Shown here piece by piece: positions 45,372 through 53,710 of a stretch of 64,000 nt of DNA. Each line of letters starts with the position of its first letter. Position 1 is the first letter of the stretch. This DNA comes from an uncultured Bacteroidales bacterium (GTDB lineage Bacteria > Bacteroidota > Bacteroidia > Bacteroidales > Paludibacteraceae): NCBI GenBank assembly GCA_900319995.1, contig ONQO01000002.1:1-64000 (forward strand). The letters run 5' to 3'. The notes under the pieces are model-generated. The model searched no databases and had not been told where the DNA came from. It saw nothing but the letters and a program-made list of their open reading frames with translations. Position numbers and translations under genes: made by a program.

Positions 45372-46872
45372 TATATTCCTTGTCTCCTTTTGTAATAATA
45401 AGTTGTCCGTCGCGAAGCGTCTTCGTACATGGTGCCTTCTCCCCTTGTATATTACTGATTCCCTCTGGTAATGCTCCAGGGTCCTGTGGCGCACTATTGG
45501 AAATAGTAATCGTCGCACCCAAATCATTGTAACCGGTATTCTGGTCCCACACATTGGTGTTGCCGAAACGGATAGCATAACGCGGGTCATTTTTAATGGA
45601 CTCATGTCTGTCCGGCATCCAGAGATATAGATGGTATGTTCCCTCTGCAACGTCAGCAGGGATGGCTACTTGCTCGCGAATCTGGCTCCACGCGTCGTTC
45701 GGCAACCAGCGACGAGGATCCGCATTTAGCGGCAGAGCATAAGTCTTGCTGTTGTTCTTCAGAACGATATAAGCCGTCCGGGCATTATATAACGGAGCAT
45801 AACCTGAATTGCGCAACTCTACCAACACGTTCATCTTACCGCCTGGAGCTGCTTGATCGGAAAACTGTGCAGAATGTAAATTATAGCGGTAACCCATATG
45901 GATATTCAGCGTGTCGAAAAGTCCGCTGTTTCGCCATCTCTTGATTACCGGCATCGCGTACGTCGAACCGCAGAAGGACCAATGATAGGTGGCCATCTCG
46001 GATGGCGCTTCCACATAGCGTTTCTCGGCTAACGCATCGTCATCATCTATATTCGTCTCGCCGCCGTTCGGGGTGTAGAGACATTGAGTAGCTACATACT
46101 GACGCATCTTTGGGTCGTCGTCATCATCGTCGCTACCATACGTACCCATATTGCCCCAATTGTGCAAAAAGGCATCGTTATGACAGCCCATACGCGCTTT
46201 CTGGCTTCCGCTGAAACCCTCAGAAGAAGTCAAAGGAGTCTTGTCGCGAAGATATTCCTGCTGAATCATCGGGTAACGGAAAAGAATGAACATATCCTCC
46301 GGCGTGTTCTCAAAGAGATATTCAATCACCTTACGCCGGTTAGCCGTCACATGTTGTGTCTCATTGCCGTAATTAACAGAGTAATACCACTCGCCCCATA
46401 CACCGACAAAACCGGCCTCTAACACATATATCACATCTTGGTTGGCGGCAAGATGAGGCTTCAACTGCTCCAAATGGCGCTTTACCCATTCCGGCGTCGC
46501 ATCCACTTTGTCGCTCTCACGCTCCGTATAAGCAAAACGCAATACGCATTTGAGACCCATTTCGCGCAACACCTGCATATCCTCATCGAAACCATTGAGA
46601 ATGGCATCGGGCAGATCCTGACTCTTGAAATTGCCGAAATTATAGAGCACAACCGGCATGGTCATCTTGTCGCTGTTGCCCCAGTTGGAACTGATGTGGT
46701 TTTTGATGCGGTAAGGACTTGAGACCGACACCTTGCCGTTGAGCTCCTCCGTAAAACCGCGCTCCGGGTTTTTGAAAATAGTGGTGTTGTCCGCCGTGTA
46801 ACTCACACTACTTGCTTGTAGTGAGATGATTGTGGCAGTGAGTAAGCCTGCTAAAAAGAAAATCTTTTTCAT
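45346..46872 (-). CDS. DUF4874/DUF4832 secreted protein with C-terminal tail
   Basis: 508 aa. Signal peptide ending LQASS; no lipobox, unlike the paralogue at 10821-12233. N-terminal domain with NPERGFTEELNG, VLEAGFVGVWGEWYYS and YPMIQQEYLRDKTPL; C-terminal DUF4832 sandwich (YHLYLWMPDRHESIKNDPR). It ends with the tail LRDGQLIITKGDKEYNVLG, then HSCF; the normal last residues are replaced because the HAD gene begins there. Its function is unknown; a glycoside hydrolase-like TIM barrel is likely. Promoter at 46998-47028. Confidence 0.75.
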   Translation of the reverse strand: MKKIFFLAGLLTATIISLQASSVSYTADNTTIFKNPERGFTEELNGKVSVSSPYRIKNHISSNWGNSDKMTMPVVLYNFGNFKSQDLPDAILNGFDEDMQVLREMGLKCVLRFAYTERESDKVDATPEWVKRHLEQLKPHLAANQDVIYVLEAGFVGVWGEWYYSVNYGNETQHVTANRRKVIEYLFENTPEDMFILFRYPMIQQEYLRDKTPLTSSEGFSGSQKARMGCHNDAFLHNWGNMGTYGSDDDDDDPKMRQYVATQCLYTPNGGETNIDDDDALAEKRYVEAPSEMATYHWSFCGSTYAMPVIKRWRNSGLFDTLNIHMGYRYNLHSAQFSDQAAPGGKMNVLVELRNSGYAPLYNARTAYIVLKNNSKTYALPLNADPRRWLPNDAWSQIREQVAIPADVAEGTYHLYLWMPDRHESIKNDPRYAIRFGNTNVWDQNTGYNDLGATITISNSAPQDPGALPEGISNIQGEKAPCTKTLRDGQLIITKGDKEYNVLGHSCF

Positions 46873-46892
46873 AATATTGTCAATTTAATTTA

Positions 46893-46988
46893 AGCCAACA
46901 GCTAATAGCCAACAGCTAATAACCAACAGCCATCAGCTAACAGCCAACAGCTAACAGCCAATAGCCAACAGCCAATATCCAACAGCCA
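46893..46988. repeat. Heptameric repeat array (CCAACAG / CTAATAG)
   Basis: About fourteen 7-bp units in strict register: CCAACAG, CTAATAG, CTAACAG, CCATCAG, CCAATAG. It lies in the leader between the promoter at 46998 and the gene starting at 46872, so it is transcribed. Confidence 0.9.
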
Positions 46989-46997
46989 TTCCGCATG

Positions 46998-47028
46998 CAA
47001 AGGTACTGCTTTTTTTTGATATACGCAA
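46998..47028 (-). promoter_or_regulatory. Bacteroidota-type promoter of the 46872 operon
   Basis: Minus strand TTGC (47028-47025), 19-bp spacer with an A8 tract, TACCTTTG (47005-46998). Confidence 0.85.
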
Positions 47029-47059
47029 GAGTATCGTGTTTTTTTGAACAAAAAGGATA

Positions 47060-47095
47060 CAAAAACCTCCGTAATGAATTATCAAAACGGAGGTT
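47060..47095 (-). terminator. Rho-independent terminator of the 47113-49644 operon
   Basis: Minus strand AACCTCCGT, 14-nt loop, ACGGAGGTT, then TTTT. Confidence 0.8.
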
Positions 47096-47112
47096 CTAAA
47101 AAGAGGAATGAA

Positions 47113-47565
47113 CTAATTTACTGTAAAGATTTTATTCTTCACGTTTTGGCTTCCTGAAGATTTATTCTCATATTTCGTCCCTTTTGAAATAATATTAGAA
47201 TAGGTATAACTTCCAGAGGCTAATCCTTGTGTTTCATCTGCAAATACCAATGTGAGAGAATAACTGCGTTCTGACATTGAATAATTATCCTCTGTATGAT
47301 ACGAAAATGACAATTTAGCCTCCATACTCGATGTACGTTTATAAGATACTGACGAACGCGTTGAGGTTCCGATATAGTCTGAAATCGTCCCTGAAGTATT
47401 ACTTGTAAATTGAATGGTTACGCCATCTACATTCAGAGTCTTTCCCGCCATATTACTGGGAGCGATGGAGGTTGAATTATCCAGAATGCCACCTTTGCAG
47501 GAAACAAGACTAAATATAGATATCATAATGACAGACATCCAAAAACTGAATCTATACTGTTTCAT
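47113..47565 (-). CDS. Small lipoprotein of unknown function
   Basis: 150 aa. Lipobox SLVSC (Cys about 23). The mature part is Ser/Thr/Tyr-rich and all-beta in character (VDGVTIQFTSNTSGT, SYSLTLVFADETQGLASGSY). No known family recognised. Last gene of a three-gene envelope operon, 15 bp after the next gene. AT-rich compared with neighbours. Confidence 0.6.
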   Translation of the reverse strand: MKQYRFSFWMSVIMISIFSLVSCKGGILDNSTSIAPSNMAGKTLNVDGVTIQFTSNTSGTISDYIGTSTRSSVSYKRTSSMEAKLSFSYHTEDNYSMSERSYSLTLVFADETQGLASGSYTYSNIISKGTKYENKSSGSQNVKNKIFTVN

Positions 47566-47580
47566 ACGATATCAATAGTA

Positions 47581-48321
47581 TTAGAAATGCATCGCTATAC
47601 CGACACCATTGCCTGTCGTCTTGAAATCGAAACTTAGTGCTGTTTGCTTTGCACACTGTACATTGTAGATTTCGTGCGAGTTATTTTTTCTGATACCTCC
47701 TATTACTAAGCATGGCACACTCGCTACCAGCAAACCGGAACCCGCTCCTAACAAGATACCGCCGGGGATTCCGCAGCCAAGAATTACATCGGTATTACGG
47801 GAATTAATTCCTACGCCGAATAATACTCCTCCTATAAATTCGAACCCGACTCCTACACCAAAGCAAGTCCAACCGTCTTTCCATAATTTTTTGCCTTTAC
47901 GGTGGTATTCCCATGCCTCTTTGCAATTATTATGAAGGAAGTTCATATACTGCTCTTCATTCATGCGTTGGTCGCCCATAAGATAATACTTGTCGCTTTT
48001 GGTAATAGGCAACAACGTCGAATTTCTGGACGGTTGACTGCCATATTGGCCGACTGATTGCCCATAGGACGGTTGACCGGATTGCTGCTGATCAAACACT
48101 TTAACTGTACCATTTTCGTAAATAATCGTGCTGATTTCTGCCGTGGTCAGTACAAATAGAGGACCATTCAGATTGTTCGCCTCTTTGTACTTGATTTCCG
48201 AGCTTGAAACTTCGGTAATTTTAGCCTCAATACGTTGAGCGCTTCTTGTCACGATTACATCGACTGCGGACATTTGGAGCGCAACGAACATAGTGACAAC
48301 AATAGAAAAAATCTTTTTCAT
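47581..48321 (-). CDS. Secreted protein with C-terminal hydrophobic segment, unknown function
   Basis: 246 aa. Signal peptide ending MSA; an N-terminal domain with VDVIVTRSAQRIEAKITEVS and VLTTAEISTIIYENGTVKVF, a pattern common in Bacteroidales proteins that report on surface exposure; a Gln/Ser/Gly linker; then two glycine-rich hydrophobic stretches (FEFIGGVLFGVGI; GGILLGAGSGLLVASVPCLVIGG) that could span a membrane. Function unknown. Confidence 0.6.
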   Translation of the reverse strand: MKKIFSIVVTMFVALQMSAVDVIVTRSAQRIEAKITEVSSSEIKYKEANNLNGPLFVLTTAEISTIIYENGTVKVFDQQQSGQPSYGQSVGQYGSQPSRNSTLLPITKSDKYYLMGDQRMNEEQYMNFLHNNCKEAWEYHRKGKKLWKDGWTCFGVGVGFEFIGGVLFGVGINSRNTDVILGCGIPGGILLGAGSGLLVASVPCLVIGGIRKNNSHEIYNVQCAKQTALSFDFKTTGNGVGIAMHF

Positions 48322-48387
48322 ATTTGTAATTGTTTTTTGTATTGCCTACTCTTTGTCGGATTTTCGGCTTACTCCGTTTATAATTTT

Positions 48388-49644
48388 TTAGTGCAGCAGC
48401 ACATATTCGCTTATTTCAGATTCTGATTCATGATTTCTAGACGGCGCCCAGTACGGATTCATAGAACCTCTGTTTTTATTATTATCTACTGTCCATGAGT
48501 AAACAGTTTTGTTATCATCTGTTACATCCACCCAACGGTAGCTGACTACGGTTTCGCTTGAATAATAATTGCGCGTGCGGACTAACGTCAATCCGTTATG
48601 CACGCCGCATACAGGCGATTCTGCTATAGAGCCGGATACATATTGCAGATGAAGAACACTGGAACCGCTTTCCACATCTATTAGTGTATATGCGTCTTCA
48701 CGAGCTACCCATGCATAACCCTCCGTAGATGTATTGGCTTGATCATAGCGGACGTTGATTACCTGTTGACATTCCGTGTCAACGTAACCATAGGACCATT
48801 CGGTCGAATAGCTCCCTGTCTTTTCAGCTATTCCTGCAACGGCTATTCCGTCTTTCGAAAATGGATTAAATGAATTGTATGGCCTACTGGATACTGTCTT
48901 TTGCTGCCTTACCGAATACAAATACCAGTCATACGGAGATTCTGCATAACGGCTGTATTCTACTACCGCAATTATTCCTCTTCCCATATTTTTCATATAC
49001 ATATAACGTCCCTCTGGTATCACCACTTCGCCCCTTGTATCTATCAATTCGTATGTGGGGATATGGTTGTTGGAGGTCGATTTGTCTGCACATACAACCG
49101 CATAGCCGTCTATAAACTCATTCGCTTCTTCATAAAATACTGGACGGTCGTTTTTCATTAGCACATTGCCCAGTATGTCTAGATAACCGTATATACCGCT
49201 TGCTGCTCTGTACACCACCAAACCATCCTTTGACATATCGCTCAAGTAACTGTAAATAGGAGGTATAACATAATTGAACTCTGTATCAATTATTCCGTAT
49301 TGACCGTTTAATGAGACTACGGCATATCCGTAATAGAACGGTCGCGCACTATCAAACGTGGATGTGTTCTGTACTTTGCCTTGTTCGTCTATAAACGCTG
49401 TATGACCATTGATCTCGACTTGGGCGTAGCCCGATGAATAAAAAGAAGACGCACTCGAAAATTGGGCGGGAATAACCCATTCCCCTTTTTTGTTAATATA
49501 GCCGTACAAATCTGCACTAATGCTGTAAGCCGGCCATAATTGAGTGTGGGTCGTAGAGGGAGTTTCATTACCAACTCCGTCTGTACACGCACTTAAGCAT
49601 AACAGCACTACTGCTGCTACAAGATACATTTGAATCTTTTTCAT
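48388..49644 (-). CDS. WG-repeat lipoprotein
   Basis: 418 aa. Lipobox LCLSAC (Cys about 20). At least six repeats of the WG type: LYGYINKKGEWVIPAQFSSA, GHTAFIDEQGKV, GQYGIIDTEFNYVIPPIY, IYGYLDILGNVLM, SYGYVDTECQQVINVRYDQA, YAWVAREDAYTLID. These form a beta-rich solenoid of unknown role. First gene of an operon whose leader carries a long possible structured RNA (49655-49975). Confidence 0.8.
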   Translation of the reverse strand: MKKIQMYLVAAVVLLCLSACTDGVGNETPSTTHTQLWPAYSISADLYGYINKKGEWVIPAQFSSASSFYSSGYAQVEINGHTAFIDEQGKVQNTSTFDSARPFYYGYAVVSLNGQYGIIDTEFNYVIPPIYSYLSDMSKDGLVVYRAASGIYGYLDILGNVLMKNDRPVFYEEANEFIDGYAVVCADKSTSNNHIPTYELIDTRGEVVIPEGRYMYMKNMGRGIIAVVEYSRYAESPYDWYLYSVRQQKTVSSRPYNSFNPFSKDGIAVAGIAEKTGSYSTEWSYGYVDTECQQVINVRYDQANTSTEGYAWVAREDAYTLIDVESGSSVLHLQYVSGSIAESPVCGVHNGLTLVRTRNYYSSETVVSYRWVDVTDDNKTVYSWTVDNNKNRGSMNPYWAPSRNHESESEISEYVLLH

Positions 49645-49654
49645 TAAATTAGAT

Positions 49655-49998
49655 TGTTTGTGGGAGCTGGGTTCCGCAACAGCCCGTTGCTAACAAAAAG
49701 AAAGCGTGGAACCTTATCTCTGCTTATTCCTAAATCTGAGGCTCTGGTAAACCTTTTTCCCAAGAATAAGCAATAACGTCCACGCCGACATGTATAAATA
49801 CGCCATATCGGCGGTATATACATAGCCGAGGACGCTCATTGCACTTCCTTGCTTTGGGGGAAGAAATTTACCAGATTTCCAGATTTCCAAAACAAGCGTC
49901 AATAAACGCCTTTTTATTATATGCCTGCAACAATTCACAAAAGGGAACTTTTCTGTTGAGCAGACGCCCACCCGCAATCCCCGACGTGAATCATTACG
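49655..49998 (-). ncRNA. Candidate structured RNA or 5' leader
   Basis: A strong promoter (50003-50033) starts a transcript of about 340 nt before the WG-repeat gene. The ends can pair: GTGGG (49971-49967) with CCCAC (49664-49660), then CAACAG (49958-49953) with CTGTTG (49682-49677). Inside are a long hairpin (arms 49704-49729 and 49764-49785, GCGTGGA...GCTTATTC) and a second one (ATGTATA / TATACAT with CGTCC / GGACG) that competes for the same GTGGACG bases. It has no convincing protein-coding sequence. It is unlike tmRNA or RNase P by motif. A 6S-like or leader-switch role is possible. Confidence 0.45.
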
Positions 49999-50002
49999 GC
50001 TG

Positions 50003-50033
50003 CAAAATTACTGCTTTTTTTTGACATATGCAA
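50003..50033 (-). promoter_or_regulatory. Promoter of the candidate RNA / WG-repeat operon
   Basis: Minus strand TTGC (50033-50030), 19-bp spacer with A8, TAATTTTG (50010-50003). Confidence 0.8.
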
Positions 50034-50239
50034 GTAACTGCGCATTTTTTTCTCTATTTTGCCGCTTTACCCGCAGTTTTATACCTTGCCAATCACATGG
50101 GAAACTTATAATAGGATATTTTTAGATGACTATGCCACACAGCATAACTTTACTATGATGTTTTCGAGCGAAAAAACTCGATTTGAACAACTACTCCTAA
50201 CAAAAATCGCTATTAAAACAATCATTTTTACAAAATTTC

Positions 50240-50270
50240 TTGCGTATGTCAAAAAAAAGCAGTACCTTTG
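50240..50270 (+). promoter_or_regulatory. Promoter of tRNA-Leu
   Basis: TTGC (50240-50243), 19-bp spacer with A8, TACCTTTG (50263-50270), 32 bp before the mature tRNA. Confidence 0.85.
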
Positions 50271-50302
50271 CAGCCGATTTTTACAAAATGGTCAACTTGA
50301 CC

Positions 50303-50388
50303 GCCGCGATGTTGGAATAGGTAGACAAGAAAGACTTAAAATCTTTTGCCCAGTGATGGGCGTGTGGGTTCAAGTCCCACTCGCGGTA
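50303..50388 (+). tRNA. tRNA-Leu (anticodon TAA)
   Basis: Class II tRNA with a long variable arm (GCCCA / TGGGC). Anticodon stem AAAGA / TCTTT around CTTAAAA, anticodon TAA. T stem GTGGG / CCCAC. Acceptor GCCGCGA / TCGCGGT, giving an unusual G1-U72 pair. CCA is not encoded. Confidence 0.88.
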
Positions 50389-50400
50389 CTGACAGCTAAA

Positions 50401-50462
50401 AAGAAGACAAAGCACCATCTGCAATTTCATTGGCAAGATGATGATTTGTCTTCTTTTTTTTT
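50401..50462 (+). terminator. Terminator after tRNA-Leu
   Basis: AAGAAGACAAA pairs with TTTGTCTTCTT, enclosing an inner CATCT / AGATG stem, then eight or more T. Confidence 0.85.
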
Positions 50463-50759
50463 CTATTGCTATTAATAATTGTTTTCAATTGTCTTTAATT
50501 GTTGACCTCCAAAAAAGTTTCGCATAATTCGCGTAATTCGCCGTGCGACGTTTTTTTTAAAATGTTTTCTCTGTTTCTTTCTTTGCGAGCACTTCTCTTC
50601 AAACTTGTGCAGTAAGGCGACAAAACCTACGCGAATAGGTTCAAAAGCTTCGTTTGTTTTTCCGAATACCATCCGGCTATCACCATTGCCCCTCATCTTT
50701 CTCTCTCTCGTCCCACGGTGTCCTGTGTTCGCGCCCTCCGTGCGCGAAAAAATAATTTT

Positions 50760-50870
50760 TGGGGACCGTTTTTGGGACCTTGTTATTTTTTTTGTGGACC
50801 GTTTTTGGAACCTTGCTATTTTTTTTGTGAACCGTTTTGGAACCTTGTTATTTTTTTTGTGAACACTACT
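50760..50870. repeat. 33-bp tandem repeat
   Basis: About three copies of a 33-bp unit containing ACCTTGTTATTTTTTTTGTG and GACCGTTTTTGG. Period 33 is three times 11; on the minus strand it gives a Lys/Arg-rich 11-residue repeat. Confidence 0.8.
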
Positions 50871-50977
50871 TTTTTTCGACCAATAAAAGAAAAAATCCTT
50901 CAACCCCATAATAATACGTTGCAAAAATTGTAAAACTACAATACTCCCTTTACCCTGTCTTTATACATCAAAAAGCG

Positions 50978-51040
50978 CGTGATTAGCGCGTTATTACCGC
51001 GTTATTACCGCGTTATTAGCGGGTTATTAACGCGATATTT
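50978..51040. repeat. 11-bp repeat (GCGTTATTACC)
   Basis: Six units in register: GCGTGATTAGC, GCGTTATTACC twice, GCGTTATTAGC, GGGTTATTAAC, GCGATATTTAC. Confidence 0.9.
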
Positions 51041-51289
51041 ACCTTATGTTAACGGAATAATTAACGACTCAAAGGCGCTTCTGAAAATTGCTTTATTCTG
51101 ATTCCGAGTTCTTGTCTTCGGCAAATTGCAGGCTTGAAAACCAACCTTACAGCTACGGAACATAATAAACAGGCCATTTGCATCCTCGCGTGCGCGCGAA
51201 ATATTATAAGGTGTAATTCCTACTTTCGTTAACTATAATGAGCAAAAACAAGAAAAATGACTAAAAATGCATTTTTTTTGCAGAAATAT

Positions 51290-51320
51290 TTGGTCAATTC
51301 AAAAAAAAGCAGTACCTTTG
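51290..51320 (+). promoter_or_regulatory. Promoter of the tRNA-tuf cluster
   Basis: TTGG (51290-51293), 19-bp spacer with A8, TACCTTTG (51313-51320). The leader to the first tRNA is about 135 nt. Confidence 0.8.
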
Positions 51321-51460
51321 CACGCTTTTTCGTCGGAAACGCATCGTTGAGGGCTTTCCCTCGGGAGGTGAAACTTGTTTCGCCGACTGAAAAGTGCAGC
51401 ACAGAACGTAGCAACTTTGGCCTGCTTGGCAGCCTCTTATGCAACTTCTGATGCAAGCGC

Positions 51461-51533
51461 GCCTCTATAGCTCAGTTGGTAGAGCACTAGATTTGTAATC
51501 CAGCGGTCGTTGGTTCGAGTCCGACTAGAGGCT
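51461..51533 (+). tRNA. tRNA-Thr (anticodon TGT)
   Basis: Acceptor GCCTCTA / TAGAGGC, anticodon loop TTTGTAA, T-loop GGTTCGAGTCC. CCA not encoded. Confidence 0.95.
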
Positions 51534-51547
51534 CACAAATGGTATTA

Positions 51548-51573
51548 GTTGTTAGCTAAAAGCCAATAGCCAA
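51548..51573. repeat. Heptameric repeat between tRNA genes
   Basis: TTAGCTAAAAGCCAATAGCC: degenerate units of the TTGGCT family between tRNA-Thr and tRNA-Tyr, inside the transcript. Confidence 0.65.
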
Positions 51574-51587
51574 TGTTCTTTGAAAAT

Positions 51588-51669
51588 GGGTGTGTTCCAG
51601 AGTGGCCAAATGGGGCAGACTGTAAATCTGCTGTCTTCGACTTCGGTGGTTCGAATCCATCCGCACCCA
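51588..51669 (+). tRNA. tRNA-Tyr (anticodon GTA)
   Basis: Class II tRNA. Acceptor GGGTGTG / CGCACCC, anticodon stem GCAGA / TCTGC around CTGTAAA. CCA not encoded. Confidence 0.95.
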
Positions 51670-51757
51670 CACAAATATCATTCTGCGGAAGTCCTGCGGA
51701 AGTTTTGCGCTAAGCGAGAGAATCTCTACATCCTCTTCTCGTGGATACCAAAACTTG

Positions 51758-51789
51758 CGCGAGATTTTTCCGGCAAGAAAAATCTCGCG
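51758..51789 (+). other. Hairpin overlapping the 5' end of tRNA-Gly
   Basis: Perfect 12-bp inverted repeat CGCGAGATTTTT / AAAAATCTCGCG with an 8-nt loop. The 3' arm contains the first three bases of mature tRNA-Gly. Just upstream are two 11-bp units (CTGCGGAAGTC type, 51684-51706). Confidence 0.75.
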
Positions 51790-51859
51790 GAAATAGCTCA
51801 GTCGATAGAGCACTAGCCTTCCAAGCTGGGGGTCGCGGGTTTGAGTCCCGTTTTCCGCT
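51787..51859 (+). tRNA. tRNA-Gly (anticodon TCC)
   Basis: Acceptor GCGGAAA / TTTCCGC, anticodon loop CTTCCAA, T-loop GGTTTGAGTCC. CCA not encoded. Confidence 0.95.
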
Positions 51860-51863
51860 CTTT

Positions 51864-51935
<72 letters not shown>

Positions 51936-52011
51936 CTCTCACGTTGTGTAAACAGGTAAAGAAAACAATATTATAATTGTTTATTAACGTTAATAAAAAT
52001 TAAGAATTACT

Positions 52012-53199
52012 ATGGCAAAAGAAAAATTTGACCGTTCGAAACCGCACGTTAACATCGGTACCATCGGTCACGTAGACCACGGAAAAACGACTCTGACCGC
52101 AGCTATTACAACTGTATTGGCAAAGAAAGGTCTTTCAGAGCAGCGTTCGTTCGATTCTATCGATAACGCTCCTGAGGAGAAAGAGCGTGGTATTACTATC
52201 AACACCGCTCACGTAGAGTATCAAACTGCTAACCGTCACTACGCACACGTAGACTGCCCGGGCCACGCTGACTATGTAAAGAACATGGTTACCGGTGCCG
52301 CTCAGATGGATGGTGCAATCATCGTAGTTGCTGCTACTGATGGTCCTATGCCTCAGACCCGCGAGCACATTCTGTTAGCTCGCCAAGTAAACGTACCGCG
52401 CCTGGTTGTATTTATGAACAAGTGCGATATGGTGGACGATCCTGAGATGTTGGATCTCGTTGAGATGGAAATGCGTGAGTTGTTGAGCTTCTATGAGTTC
52501 GATGGCGACAACACCCCGGTTATCCGCGGTTCTGCACTCGGTGCACTGAACGGTGTTCCGCAGTGGGAAGAGAAGATAATGGAGTTGATGGATGCTTGCG
52601 ACAACTGGATCCAGCTGCCTGTACGTGCCGTTGACAAACCGTTCCTGATGCCGGTTGAGGACGTATTCTCTATTACCGGTCGTGGTACTGTAGCAACGGG
52701 TCGTATCGAGACCGGTGTCATCAAAGTAGGTGACGAAGTTCAGCTTATCGGTCTTGGTTCTGAGGGCAAGAAGAGCGTTGTGACCGGCGTCGAGATGTTC
52801 CGCAAACTGCTGGATCAGGGTGAGGCTGGTGATAACGTAGGTCTGCTCCTCCGTGGTATTGACAAAGACGAGGTTAAACGTGGTATGGTTTTGACACACC
52901 CGGGTTGCGTTAAACCGTACAGCGAGTTCAAGGCTTCTGTTTATATCCTCAAGAAAGAGGAAGGTGGCCGTCACACTCCGTTCCACAACCACTATCGTCC
53001 ACAGTTCTATATCCGTACAATGGACGTTACCGGTGAGATCACTCTCCCGGAAGGAACTGAGATGGTAATGCCGGGCGACAACCTCGAGATTACTGTTAAA
53101 CTGATCTATCCGGTTGCTTGCTCTGAGGGTCTGCGTTTCGCTATCCGTGAGGGTGGACGTACCGTAGGTTCGGGTCAGATCACCAAACTCATTGACTAA
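52012..53199 (+). CDS. tuf: Elongation factor Tu
   Basis: 395 aa. G1 [11 protein letters not shown]2 region RGITIN, G3 DCPGHADY, G4 NKCD, G5 SALG; domains 2 and 3 complete to the end. Delivers aminoacyl-tRNA to the ribosome using GTP. It sits 76 bp after tRNA-Thr and is probably cotranscribed with the tRNAs, as is usual in Bacteroidales. Confidence 0.98.
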   Translation: MAKEKFDRSKPHVNIGTIGHVDHGKTTLTAAITTVLAKKGLSEQRSFDSIDNAPEEKERGITINTAHVEYQTANRHYAHVDCPGHADYVKNMVTGAAQMDGAIIVVAATDGPMPQTREHILLARQVNVPRLVVFMNKCDMVDDPEMLDLVEMEMRELLSFYEFDGDNTPVIRGSALGALNGVPQWEEKIMELMDACDNWIQLPVRAVDKPFLMPVEDVFSITGRGTVATGRIETGVIKVGDEVQLIGLGSEGKKSVVTGVEMFRKLLDQGEAGDNVGLLLRGIDKDEVKRGMVLTHPGCVKPYSEFKASVYILKKEEGGRHTPFHNHYRPQFYIRTMDVTGEITLPEGTEMVMPGDNLEITVKLIYPVACSEGLRFAIREGGRTVGSGQITKLID

Positions 53200-53212
53200 T
53201 TAAGTCAAACAT

Positions 53213-53262
53213 TTCCTCAACCAAATCAACGAGCGCACTGCTCGTTGATTTGAGAGGAGGAA
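53213..53262 (+). other. Long hairpin between tuf and tRNA-Trp
   Basis: Core stem AAATCAACGAGC / GCTCGTTGATTT (53223-53251), extended by TTCCTC / GAGGAA. No T-tract follows, so RNA processing or attenuation is more likely than simple termination. Confidence 0.6.
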
Positions 53263-53319
53263 GCGCAACAATTACACGAGTTACATAGTAACGAAGTCAT
53301 TGATTGCCGCTTCCGACGA

Positions 53320-53390
53320 ACGGAAGTCCTCCAATGGTAGGAGAGCGGTCTCCAAAACCGTTAATGTGGGTTCGATTCCTGCCTTCCGTG
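53320..53390 (+). tRNA. tRNA-Trp (anticodon CCA)
   Basis: Acceptor ACGGAAG / CTTCCGT, anticodon loop CTCCAAA, T-loop GGTTCGATTCC. Located between tuf and secE, the usual order. 3' CCA not encoded. Confidence 0.95.
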
Positions 53391-53481
53391 CTGTTACATG
53401 ACATAGCTTCCAATTCGACTTTAGCTGGTGCTTGAGCCGAATTGTGTTGCGCAAATAACGAACATTTAAAAATCTACTGAT

Positions 53482-53673
53482 ATGAAGTTTGTAGAAAACG
53501 TAAAAGAATCGTACAACGAACTGGTCCACAAAACGAGTTGGCCTTCCGTCAAGGAATTACGCCAAAGCGCAGTGATAGTATTGATCGCTTCCATTATACT
53601 GGCACTGATCGTGTGGTTTATGGACTGGTGCTTTGATGGCATCATGAAATTTGTTTATGGCCTCTTCGGTTAA
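53482..53673 (+). CDS. secE: Preprotein translocase subunit SecE
   Basis: 63 aa, short bacterial type. Amphipathic N-terminal helix (VKESYNELVHKTSWPSVKEL) with the conserved WPS, then one transmembrane helix (SAVIVLIASIILALIVWFM). Holds SecY in the SecYEG channel. Confidence 0.95.
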   Translation: MKFVENVKESYNELVHKTSWPSVKELRQSAVIVLIASIILALIVWFMDWCFDGIMKFVYGLFG

Positions 53674-53710
53674 TACCGAGTTGCGTAAATCGTAAAACAT
53701 TAATTGGTTT

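Larger units (their letters stand above)
50389..51460. other. Intergenic region between tRNA-Leu and the tRNA cluster
   Basis: Holds the terminator above, an interspersed-repeat block (50475-50550), three 33-bp repeats (50760-50870), an 11-bp array (50980-51040) and the tRNA-cluster promoter. A 150-codon minus-strand frame (50472-50924) is built partly from the 33-bp repeats and is not supported as a gene. Confidence 0.65.

Noticed and set aside
45372..45650. N-terminal extension of the HAD protein
   Set aside because: It would overlap nearly 300 bp of the DUF4832 gene in another frame and has no family similarity; the ATG at 45371 begins right at the conserved motif.
49714..49977. 87-aa frame in the leader of the WG-repeat gene
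   Set aside because: Lies across the proposed RNA helices and has no family resemblance; the structured-RNA reading explains the conservation-like pairing better.
50472..50924. 150-aa Lys/Arg-rich frame with 11-residue repeats
   Set aside because: Largely made of the 33-bp tandem repeat and an interspersed repeat block; no ribosome-binding or promoter support.
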